Source of the DNA: Alcaligenaceae bacterium
GTDB taxonomy: Bacteria > Pseudomonadota > Gammaproteobacteria > Burkholderiales > Burkholderiaceae_B
NCBI GenBank assembly: GCA_029265335.1
Contig: JAJUJN010000002.1
Span: 1-22,908, forward strand
DNA: 22,908 nt
Direction of reading: 5' to 3'
In this document: positions 16,183-22,908 of the stretch, piece by piece
How positions within the stretch are numbered: position 1 is the first letter of the stretch
Layout of the letters: every line of letters starts with the position of its first letter
Position numbers and translations under genes: made by a program
The notes under the pieces: model-generated
What the model was told of the DNA's origin: nothing
Database searches by the model: none
Seen by the model: the letters and a program-made list of their open reading frames with translations, nothing else

Positions 16183-16677
16183 AGCCTGGGCCCCCGTTGG
16201 CGGTGCCGACTGCAGACGCAGCGCCCGCTGCAGCTCGAAGGCAAACCGGCGGCGCCCGCGCGGAGTCAGAAAGCTACCCACACGCACCTCTTGATGGCCG
16301 TGCCGCAGCCAGAGAATGTCGCCACGCTTGCCGCGCCATTCGAGGTGAGTAAAGTTGGCCGGAAAGCGATATTGCGTTATTCGGTCGCCGCGAATGACAT
16401 CCACTCGAATATGGCCGTCGTGCAGCCACACGCACTCGCGATCGAGTGCGTGCCGGGCATACACGATAAGGGCGATGGCCAGCACCAGGTTCTCGACCAC
16501 GGCGTAGGGCAACACCAGCCACAGCCCGCGCCAGGTGAACCACAGCGCGATGCTGATGCTGACCGCGGTGAGCGACAGATAGAAATAAAGCACCTGACGA
16601 GGGGTGAACGAGCAGTTCTTGCGAAGCACCCAATGGTGCACGCCCGACCCGGTGCCAGCTGCATTTGATCGATTCAT
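16144..16677 (-). CDS. DUF2244 family membrane protein
   Basis: The product is 177 residues from an ATG at 16677, with AGAAGG about 7 bases upstream; an in-frame start seven codons earlier is less well placed. WVLRKNCSFTPRQ near the N-terminus, two membrane segments (about 33-50 and 56-76), YARHALDRE, and a cytoplasmic part ending VRVGSFLTPRGRRRFAFELQRAL match DUF2244 proteins. Their role is unknown, and some lie near cytochrome oxidase genes, which are not seen here. The C-terminus beyond the domain is Ala/Pro/Ser-rich and overlaps the end of murJ by 39 bp on the other strand. Confidence 0.83.
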   Translation of the reverse strand: MNRSNAAGTGSGVHHWVLRKNCSFTPRQVLYFYLSLTAVSISIALWFTWRGLWLVLPYAVVENLVLAIALIVYARHALDRECVWLHDGHIRVDVIRGDRITQYRFPANFTHLEWRGKRGDILWLRHGHQEVRVGSFLTPRGRRRFAFELQRALRLQSAPPTGAQASGLSPEMAHSQT

Positions 16678-16760
16678 GACGCCCTTCTGGAAAATCAACT
16701 AGGGCCCACTCAATCCCATTCACCGTCCAAGTATATCGCCTAGCCTCGGTTCTCACGTCA

Positions 16761-16787
16761 CGATGCAGCCCTACAGCGCGATGCAGC
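16761..16787. repeat. Direct repeat CGATGCAGC, two copies, period 18
   Basis: CGATGCAGC occurs at 16761-16769 and again at 16779-16787. Both lie in the 245-bp gap between the DUF2244 and ppc starts, upstream of a possible ppc -10 at 16833. Spacing near two helical turns would suit protein binding; chance cannot be excluded. Confidence 0.4.
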
Positions 16788-16832
16788 TCACAGCGGCTTC
16801 AGGTGCCTGCGCGGCCGAGGGGGAAGCCCGGT

Positions 16833-16838
16833 TATGAT
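16833..16838 (+). promoter_or_regulatory. Possible -10 element of the ppc promoter
   Basis: TATGAT matches the -10 consensus at 5 of 6. No recognisable -35 stands 16-18 bases upstream, so an activator or another promoter may be needed. It would give a leader of about 78 bases. Confidence 0.35.
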
Positions 16839-16863
16839 CCCGGACAAACAAGGCACACCGAAC

Positions 16864-16877
16864 GCTGTTGCAACAGC
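16864..16877. promoter_or_regulatory. Perfect 14-bp palindrome in the ppc leader
   Basis: GCTGTTGCAACAGC is fully self-complementary with no spacer. It lies 25 bp after the possible -10 and 45 bp before the ppc ATG. That is a good place for a repressor operator, but no known consensus is assigned. Confidence 0.5.
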
Positions 16878-16922
16878 TCCCGAGTGCCCTCGCTACGCAC
16901 AAGTTGAAAGCTGGAGACCCGA

Positions 16923-19748
16923 ATGCCCCACAGTTCCCACCCAGAGCAGCACGCCGATACCGACCGCGCTTTGCGCGAGAACATTCGCTGGCTGGGACGC
17001 CTGCTGGGCGAAGTCATCCACGCCCACGAAGGCCAGGGAATGTTCGATACGATCGAATCGATTCGGCAGAACGCCGTGGCCTTTCGCCGTGACAACGACC
17101 CGGTAGCGGCGCTCGCCCTCAACCAAATCCTCGAAGGGCTGTCGCAAGAGCAAGTGAATTTGGTGGTGCGCGCCTTCACCTATTTTCTGCAGCTGTCGAA
17201 TATCGCCGAAGACCACGACCAGCATCGCCAGCGGCGGCAACGTCAATTGACCGACTCCACCGCCGAACGCGGTTCAGTGCGGCACACGATCAGCCAGTTG
17301 ATCGAGCAAGGGCACGACCATCACGCGATCCGCAAGCTGCTTGAGGATGCCTGCCTGATGCCGGTTCTCACCGCTCACCCCACCGAAGTGCAGCGCAAGA
17401 GCACGCTCGACAATCACCACGCCATTGCCGGCTTGCTGCCCCAGCGCGATCAGCCCCTTACGGCAGACGAAGAACAACGCCTGCAGCGTGCCCTCCTGGG
17501 TCGCATCACGACCCTCTGGCAAACGCGCCTGCTGCGTAATACCCGCTTGCAGGTAGCCGACGAAATCGAGAATGCGCTCACGTTCTACCGGCAAACCTTT
17601 CTGCGCCAGATTCCAGCCCTGTATGCCGATATGGCCGAATGGCTCCAGGCCCAACCCGAGAGCTCGCCCTTCGGTCCGCCCCCCGAGCCTCTGCCGCCAT
17701 TTTTGCGCATGGGCAGTTGGATCGGCGGCGATCGCGACGGCAACCCCAATGTCGATCAGCACACGCTGGAGCATGCCGCTCGTCAGCAAGCCATCACCGC
17801 GTTCGAGTTTTACCTCGAAGAACTGCATGATCTGGGTGCGGAACTATCGTTGAGCGCGCTGCTCGGCCCCACGCCTACCGATCTGCGAGAGCTCGCGGCA
17901 CGCTCGCCGGACACCTCGCCGCATCGGGTTGATGAACCGTATCGGCGCGCCCTGATTGGCGTTTATGCTCGTCTGGCCGCCACGGCTCAGGAACTGGTGG
18001 GCTTCAACCCGGGACCACGGCCAGCCAAAGCGGCAGAACCCTACGCCAACGCGAGAATGCTCGCAGAAGATCTCGAAATCGTTGCTCGCGCCCTGATCGC
18101 TCAAAAAGCCACACCGATCTACCGCTTGCGCATGGCAGCCTTGACGCGCGCTGTGGCCGTGTTCGGCTTTCACCTGGCCACCATCGACTTGCGCCAGAGC
18201 TCCGATGTGCACGAGCGGGTGCTGACCGAGCTGCTGGCCGTGGCCGGTGTCACACCCGATTACTCCACGCTCCCCGAAGACCAACGGTTGGAACTGCTCT
18301 GCGCCGAACTGCGCCAAACCCGGCCGTTGCTCTCACCCTGGCTCGATTATTCGGCGGAAACCACCCGCGAGCTTGCGATCCTCCAGACTGCCCACCGGCT
18401 GCGCCAGCGCTTTGGCAAGGAGCTGATCCGACAAAGCGTGGTGTCTCACACCGAAACCCTTTCGGATCTGCTCGAGGTTCTGGTGCTGCAAAAGGAATCC
18501 GGCCTGATCAAGCCCGGCAACTCGCCCAGCCCCGACGAAGGTCTGATGGTGGTGCCACTCTTCGAAACCATCGAAGACCTCGAGAATGGGCCGGCCATCA
18601 TGGCCAGCTGGCTCGATTTGCCCGAGGTGCGGGAACGCGTGCGAGTGAGCCAGAACGATCTCCAGGAAGTCATGCTGGGCTATTCCGACAGCAACAAAGA
18701 TGGTGGCATTCTCACCTCGAGTTGGGCGCTTTATCAGTGTGAACGCGAGCTCGTGGCTGTGTTTGGTGAACGTGAAGTCAGCCTGCGCCTGTTTCATGGC
18801 CGCGGCGGCACGGTGGGACGCGGCGGTGGGTCGAGTTACGACGCCATCCTGGCCCAACCGCCCGCCACGGTGGCTGGTCAGTTGCGACTCACCGAGCAAG
18901 GTGAAGTGATCTACAGCAAGTACAGCGAAGCCCAGACCGGCCGCTGGCACCTCGAGTTGCTGGTGTCGGCCACGTTGCAGGCCAGCCTTTCGGCGGCCAG
19001 TGCGGCCGATGAAGATGTGGCCCTCGAGCAATACGGCGAATTGATGCAGCAACTCTCGATTCGGGCGCGCGATGCCTACCGCGCCCTGGTGTATGACACC
19101 CCCGATTTCGCGCAGTACTTTTTTGCGTCCACACCCATCAACGAGATTGCAGCCCTCAACATTGGCTCTCGCCCCGCCTCTCGCAAGGCCGGCGCCCGCA
19201 TCGAAGACTTGCGCGCGATTCCCTGGAGCTTTTCGTGGGCGCAGTGCCGCTTGCTGCTCCCCGGCTGGTACGGCGTTGGCACCGCCATCACCGAATGGCT
19301 GGATGCCGATCCTGCGCAGCGCGCGGCTCGCCTGAGCACCCTGCGCCAAATGGGGAACGACTGGCCCTTCTTTCGCAATCTGCTGTCGAACCTCGAGATG
19401 GTCTTGGCCAAAACCGACCTCGCCATTGCGTCGCGTTATGCCAGTTTGGTGACCGACGAAGCGCTGCGCGACCGCATCTTTGGCCAGATACGCGAAGAAT
19501 GGCAGCGCACGGTGCAGGTGGTGCAGGAACTCACTGAACAGAACCATCTACTCGAGAATCAGCCCCAGCTCGCGCGATCGCTGCGCAACCGCACCGCCTA
19601 TATCGACCCGCTCAATCACTTGCAGATCGAATTGCTGCAGCGTCACCGCCAAAGCCGGGAGGCCGGTGAGGAGCTCGACGTGCGCGAACGCAATGGATTG
19701 CACATGACGATCAACGGCGTGGCGGCTGGCCTGCGCAACACCGGCTGA
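16923..19748 (+). CDS. ppc: Phosphoenolpyruvate carboxylase
   Basis: Ppc fixes bicarbonate onto PEP to make oxaloacetate, refilling the TCA cycle and feeding aspartate. The 941-residue protein is within the bacterial range (about 880-950). [12 protein letters not shown] at 149-160 holds the catalytic His152. [14 protein letters not shown] is at 264-277, [12 protein letters not shown] at 584-595 and the PEP-binding [13 protein letters not shown] at 624-636. The C-terminus ends [13 protein letters not shown], the usual terminal glycine-containing tail. GGAG lies 6 bases before the ATG. It is followed after 175 bp by argD; aspartate from its product is a substrate of ArgG. Confidence 0.98.
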   Translation: MPHSSHPEQHADTDRALRENIRWLGRLLGEVIHAHEGQGMFDTIESIRQNAVAFRRDNDPVAALALNQILEGLSQEQVNLVVRAFTYFLQLSNIAEDHDQHRQRRQRQLTDSTAERGSVRHTISQLIEQGHDHHAIRKLLEDACLMPVLTAHPTEVQRKSTLDNHHAIAGLLPQRDQPLTADEEQRLQRALLGRITTLWQTRLLRNTRLQVADEIENALTFYRQTFLRQIPALYADMAEWLQAQPESSPFGPPPEPLPPFLRMGSWIGGDRDGNPNVDQHTLEHAARQQAITAFEFYLEELHDLGAELSLSALLGPTPTDLRELAARSPDTSPHRVDEPYRRALIGVYARLAATAQELVGFNPGPRPAKAAEPYANARMLAEDLEIVARALIAQKATPIYRLRMAALTRAVAVFGFHLATIDLRQSSDVHERVLTELLAVAGVTPDYSTLPEDQRLELLCAELRQTRPLLSPWLDYSAETTRELAILQTAHRLRQRFGKELIRQSVVSHTETLSDLLEVLVLQKESGLIKPGNSPSPDEGLMVVPLFETIEDLENGPAIMASWLDLPEVRERVRVSQNDLQEVMLGYSDSNKDGGILTSSWALYQCERELVAVFGEREVSLRLFHGRGGTVGRGGGSSYDAILAQPPATVAGQLRLTEQGEVIYSKYSEAQTGRWHLELLVSATLQASLSAASAADEDVALEQYGELMQQLSIRARDAYRALVYDTPDFAQYFFASTPINEIAALNIGSRPASRKAGARIEDLRAIPWSFSWAQCRLLLPGWYGVGTAITEWLDADPAQRAARLSTLRQMGNDWPFFRNLLSNLEMVLAKTDLAIASRYASLVTDEALRDRIFGQIREEWQRTVQVVQELTEQNHLLENQPQLARSLRNRTAYIDPLNHLQIELLQRHRQSREAGEELDVRERNGLHMTINGVAAGLRNTG

Positions 19749-19923
19749 GCCTATATCTCACCCTCTTGCACCACGTGTGGAGCGCGCAATCTCAAGTATC
19801 ATAGGAGTTTCGGTCGGAATCACGCTGCCCCGCTCAGCGGCGGCAACGAGCCGGCCGTCGTTTTCTGGGCTATAGCTTTCTGTATTGCCCTTTTTCATTA
19901 GGTTTTCCGCTGGAGTTGCTGGC

Positions 19924-21105
19924 ATGTCCTCGGTTCTGTCCAACGTTTTCGCCCGTTTACCGGTCGCTTTCTCCCATGGCGAGGGAGTTTGGTTGTGGGA
20001 CACCGAGGGCCGACGTTATCTCGACGCTCTCTCTGGCATCGGGGTTTCCGGCTTGGGTCATGCCCATCCGCGCTTGGTGCAAGCCATCAGCGAGCAGGCT
20101 GCCAAAGTGCTGCACGTGTCCAATCTCTACGAGATTCCGCAGCAGGCAGCCCTGGCCCAACGCATCGTCGAGCTGTCCGGCATGCAAGAGGTCGTATTCT
20201 CGTCCTCGGGTTCCGAGGCCAACGAAGCCGCCATCAAGCTCGCTCGTCTTTACGGCCACAAAAACGGCAACCCCGAAGCCCACATCATTACCATGGAGTC
20301 GTCCTGGCACGGGCGTACCCTGGCCACCCTGGCGGCCACCGGCAGCGCCAAGGCGCGTGAAGGCTTCACGCCCATGCCCAGTGGCTTCATACAGGTGCCG
20401 TTCAACGATATCAACGCCATCGAGCAAGCGGCCAAAGCCGACCCCCGCGTCAACACCGTGCTGCTCGAAACGCTCCAGGGCGAAGGCGGCATACGCCCTG
20501 CCGATCTCGAGTACCTGCGCGCCGTGCGCCGGCTCTGCGATGAGCGCGGTTGGCTGCTCATGATCGACGAAGTTCAATCCGGCATTGGGCGCACCGGCAA
20601 ATGGTTTGCCCATCAATGGGCCGACATCAAGCCCGACGTCATGACCCTCGCCAAAGGGCTGGGCGGCGGCGTGCCCATCGGGGCCACCGTCATGGCCGGC
20701 CGCGCGGCAAACGTTTTCACGCCCGGCAGCCATGGCACCACGTTTGGCGGCAACCCGCTGGTATGTCATGCGGCACTCACCGTGCTGCAAACCATGGCCG
20801 ACGAAAACCTGCTGCAGAACGCCCACGAAACCGGCGCCTACCTCAAACAACAGCTCGAGCAGGCCTTGGCCAGTACCGAGGGTGTGATTGAAGTGCGCGG
20901 CCGCGGCCTCATGTTGGGCGTGGAGCTGAACCGCCCCTGCCCCACCATTCCGCGCCTGGCGCTCGACGCCGGCTTGCTGGTGAACGTCACGCGGGAGCGC
21001 ACGGTGCGCCTCTTGCCGCCGCTCATTCTGCAAACCGACGAAGCCGACGAAATCGTGAGCCGGCTGGTGCCAGTCATCCAGAACTTTCTCTCGGGCAAGC
21101 CCTGA
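19924..21105 (+). CDS. argD: Acetylornithine aminotransferase (class III)
   Basis: ArgD transfers an amino group from glutamate to N-acetylglutamate semialdehyde in arginine synthesis, with PLP. From ATG 19924, eight bases after TGGAG, the protein is 393 residues, the usual length; an ATG 13 codons earlier lacks a good site. SSSGSEANEAAIK is at 93-105, WHGRTLATLAATG at 128-140, DEVQSGIGRTG at 215-225 and TLAKGLGGGVPIGA, with PLP lysine 244, at 241-254. HGTTFGGNPL follows. Related class III enzymes (succinylornithine or ornithine transaminases) are similar, but adjacency to argF and argG supports argD. No terminator separates it from argF. Confidence 0.95.
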   Translation: MSSVLSNVFARLPVAFSHGEGVWLWDTEGRRYLDALSGIGVSGLGHAHPRLVQAISEQAAKVLHVSNLYEIPQQAALAQRIVELSGMQEVVFSSSGSEANEAAIKLARLYGHKNGNPEAHIITMESSWHGRTLATLAATGSAKAREGFTPMPSGFIQVPFNDINAIEQAAKADPRVNTVLLETLQGEGGIRPADLEYLRAVRRLCDERGWLLMIDEVQSGIGRTGKWFAHQWADIKPDVMTLAKGLGGGVPIGATVMAGRAANVFTPGSHGTTFGGNPLVCHAALTVLQTMADENLLQNAHETGAYLKQQLEQALASTEGVIEVRGRGLMLGVELNRPCPTIPRLALDAGLLVNVTRERTVRLLPPLILQTDEADEIVSRLVPVIQNFLSGKP

Positions 21106-21128
21106 TATTCGCCATGCCGGAGACCACC

Positions 21129-22064
21129 ATGACCACATCCCTACCCGGCCCCTTGCGGCATTTTCTGCAGTTCCGCGACTTCAACCGCAAAGAAATTCTC
21201 TATTTGCTCGAACGCGCCAAGCTCATCAAAGATCGCTTCAAGCGTTACGAACCCCATCGCACGCTGCACGACCGCACGCTCGCCATGGTGTTCGAAAAGG
21301 CAAGCACGCGCACGCGCGTGTCGTTTGAAGCGGGCATGTATCAAATGGGCGGATCGGTGATCCACCTCACCACCACCGACAGCCAGCTCGGCCGCAGCGA
21401 GCCTATCGAAGACACCGCCCGGGTGGTGTCGCGCATGGTGGATCTGGTGATGATCCGCACGTTCGAGCAAACCCGCATCGAGCGTTTCGCTTCGCATTCT
21501 CGCGTGCCTGTTATCAACGGGCTCACCAACGAATTCCATCCGTGCCAGATCCTGGCCGACATCTTTACCTATATCGAGCATCGCGGCACCATCGAAGGGC
21601 GCACTGTCGCCTGGATCGGCGACGCGAACAATATGGCCTACACCTGGTTGCAGGCGGCCGAGCTGCTCGACTTCAAGGTGCATGTGTCCACCCCGCCGGG
21701 CTACCAACTCGATGCAGCACGTATCAGGCAAATTCCCGCTCGTCACCTTCAAGTGTTCGATGATCCCTTCGAAGCCTGCAAAGGCGCCGACCTCGTTACC
21801 ACCGATGTGTGGACCAGCATGGGCTACGAAGACGAAAACGAAATTCGACGCAAAGCGTTTGCCAATTGGTGTGTGACTATGGAAATGATGGACCTGGCCG
21901 CGCCCAATGCCCTCTTCATGCATTGTTTGCCGGCGCATCGCGGTGAGGAAGTGGCTGCCGACGTGATCGACGGCCCGCAGAGCGTGGTGTGGGACGAAGC
22001 CGAGAATCGGCTGCACGTTCAAAAAGCGTTGATGGAGTTCCTCGTGCTCGGGCCACAAACCTGA
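21129..22064 (+). CDS. argF: Ornithine carbamoyltransferase
   Basis: ArgF joins carbamoyl phosphate and ornithine to give citrulline in the cytoplasm. From ATG 21129, six bases after CGGAG, the protein is 311 residues; the ATG at 21114 has no ribosome binding site. The carbamoyl phosphate motif STRTR is at 59-63, HPCQ at 137-140, the ornithine-binding DVWTSMG at 226-232 and HCLPAHR, with catalytic Cys266, at 265-271. It begins 23 bp after the argD stop, so the two are probably one transcript. A 97-bp gap with a possible promoter separates it from argG. Confidence 0.97.
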   Translation: MTTSLPGPLRHFLQFRDFNRKEILYLLERAKLIKDRFKRYEPHRTLHDRTLAMVFEKASTRTRVSFEAGMYQMGGSVIHLTTTDSQLGRSEPIEDTARVVSRMVDLVMIRTFEQTRIERFASHSRVPVINGLTNEFHPCQILADIFTYIEHRGTIEGRTVAWIGDANNMAYTWLQAAELLDFKVHVSTPPGYQLDAARIRQIPARHLQVFDDPFEACKGADLVTTDVWTSMGYEDENEIRRKAFANWCVTMEMMDLAAPNALFMHCLPAHRGEEVAADVIDGPQSVVWDEAENRLHVQKALMEFLVLGPQT

Positions 22065-22088
22065 TTCCAGCGATTCAGGCGTTACAAT
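22061..22088 (+). promoter_or_regulatory. Candidate promoter of argG
   Basis: TACAAT (22083-22088) is a 5/6 match to the -10 box, with a weak -35 candidate CTGATT (22061-22066) 16 bases earlier. CCTGA and TCAGG around it form a short dyad. It lies at the very end of argF and would give a leader of about 67 bases. Confidence 0.4.
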
Positions 22089-22161
22089 CGCCCCAATCCT
22101 GTCACGGCCCGCCGCTGCCCGTCACAGCGCTCCTTGCCATTTATTCGTTACGGAACCTTAC

Positions 22162-22908
22162 ATGAGTGAAGTCAAAAAGGTTGTCCTCGCCTATTCGGGC
22201 GGTCTGGACACCTCGGTCATCCTGAAGTGGCTGCAAGACACCTATCAATGCGAAGTGGTCACGTTCACCTCCGACATCGGCCAGGGCGACGAGCTCGAAC
22301 CGGCCCGCACCAAGGCGCTCAAGTTCGGCATCAAGCCCGAACACATCTTCATCGACGACCTGCGCGAAGAGTTCGTGCGCGATTTCGTCTTCCCCATGTT
22401 CCGCGCCAATGCGGTGTACGAAGGCGAGTATCTGCTGGGCACCTCCATCGCCCGCCCGCTGATCGCAAAACGACAGATCGAAATCGCGCGGCAAGTGGGC
22501 GCCGATGCCGTGTCGCATGGCGCCACCGGCAAAGGCAACGACCAGGTTCGTTTCGAGCTGGGCTATTACGCGCTTGAGCCAGGTATCAAAGTGATCGCTC
22601 CCTGGCGCGAGTGGGATTTGCTTTCGCGCGAAAAGCTGCTGGCGTACGCCGAAGCCGCCAACATCGAAATCGACATGAAGCACAAGCAAGGTGGCGCGCC
22701 CTACTCGATGGACGCCAATATGCTTCATATCAGTTTTGAGGGGCGTCACCTTGAAGACCCCAAGGCTGAAGCCGAAGAATCCATGTGGCGCTGGACTGTC
22801 GCCCCTGAAGATGCGCCCGACACCCCCGAATATATCGATCTCACCTACGAGAAAGGCGATATCGTGGCCATCAACGGCGAGCAACTCAGCCCGGCGCAAG
22901 TGCTCACC
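22162..22908 (+). CDS. argG: Argininosuccinate synthase, N-terminal part (cut by window edge)
   Basis: ArgG condenses citrulline, the ArgF product, with aspartate using ATP. The frame is open from ATG 22162 to the right edge, giving 249 of about 400 residues. The ATP-binding P-loop AYSGGLDTS is at 10-18. [15 protein letters not shown] and [20 protein letters not shown] follow, and APWREWDL lies near 150. The sequence is of the common roughly 400-residue type, not the longer type that begins with FSGGLDTSAAL. CGGAACC precedes the start. It follows argF in the same direction. Confidence 0.97.
   Translation, partial: MSEVKKVVLAYSGGLDTSVILKWLQDTYQCEVVTFTSDIGQGDELEPARTKALKFGIKPEHIFIDDLREEFVRDFVFPMFRANAVYEGEYLLGTSIARPLIAKRQIEIARQVGADAVSHGATGKGNDQVRFELGYYALEPGIKVIAPWREWDLLSREKLLAYAEAANIEIDMKHKQGGAPYSMDANMLHISFEGRHLEDPKAEAEESMWRWTVAPEDAPDTPEYIDLTYEKGDIVAINGEQLSPAQVLT

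Noticed and set aside
18333..19547. 404-codon open frame antisense to ppc
   Set aside because: It lies wholly opposite a gene with all PEPC motifs, shows no family resemblance, and is the sort of shadow expected from GC-rich codon use.
19758..20003. 81-codon minus-strand frame upstream of argD
   Set aside because: It overlaps the conserved start of argD by 80 bases, has polar low-complexity content and no clear ribosome binding site. It could be a real divergent small gene, but nothing supports it.
19957..21138. 393-codon open frame antisense to argD
   Set aside because: The sense strand encodes a complete class III aminotransferase; the antisense translation has no recognisable motif or ribosome binding site.
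21141..22058. 305-codon open frame antisense to argF
   Set aside because: It mirrors argF almost exactly and is His/Gly/Val rich, typical of a GC-rich shadow frame.

Overview
The window is about 23 kb of GC-rich (roughly 60% by eye) bacterial chromosome. The gene families and the order exbB-exbD-lpxK-Trm112-kdsB-adk, with xseA divergent, suggest a betaproteobacterium of the Burkholderiales, most like the Alcaligenaceae/Bordetella group. That placement rests on remembered gene order and protein resemblance, not on a search. No phage, transposon, CRISPR or integron genes are visible. It reads as core chromosome with a few accessory genes.

Layout. (1) 1-2472, minus: a tightly packed set with a fumarylacetoacetate-hydrolase (FAH) family enzyme, a secreted or lipoprotein TAP-like alpha/beta hydrolase, and the start of a SirB2-family membrane protein cut by the window edge. 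(2) 2631-3938, plus: a type II NADH dehydrogenase-like flavoprotein, meeting tail to tail a GNAT acetyltransferase and an AcuI/YhdH-type reductase on the minus strand. (3) 5577-7101: a small unrecognised membrane protein, a membrane-anchored DNA/RNA non-specific endonuclease, a hairpin cluster and a tRNA with anticodon CAT. (4) 7294-8057: a cold-shock protein translationally coupled to a secreted DUF192 protein. (5) 8107-9462, minus: xseA. (6) 9745-16182, plus: exbB, exbD, lpxK, a Trm112-like protein, kdsB, adk, a short-chain dehydrogenase and murJ, so mostly cell-envelope biogenesis, with a DUF2244 membrane protein converging on murJ. (7) 16923-22908, plus: ppc, argD, argF and argG (cut by the right edge).

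How the genes fit together. LpxK (lipid A 4'-kinase), KdsB (CMP-Kdo synthetase) and MurJ (lipid II flippase) all serve the outer layers of the cell, and an ExbB/ExbD motor is translated just upstream of LpxK. ArgD, ArgF and ArgG are three steps of arginine synthesis. PEP carboxylase supplies oxaloacetate, hence the aspartate that ArgG uses, so its position beside the arg genes makes metabolic sense, though no shared regulation is shown.

I did not find a convincing new multi-gene system. The best items for a second look are non-coding: an inverted pair of DnaA-box-like sites in the xseA-exbB gap, three hairpins with T-rich tails downstream of the tRNA whose stems echo the tRNA 3' end, and a perfect 14-bp palindrome in the ppc leader. 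Among genes, the anchored nuclease with an SRGH motif and the neighbouring orphan membrane protein are the least ordinary. No gene-free stretch exceeds 300 bases.
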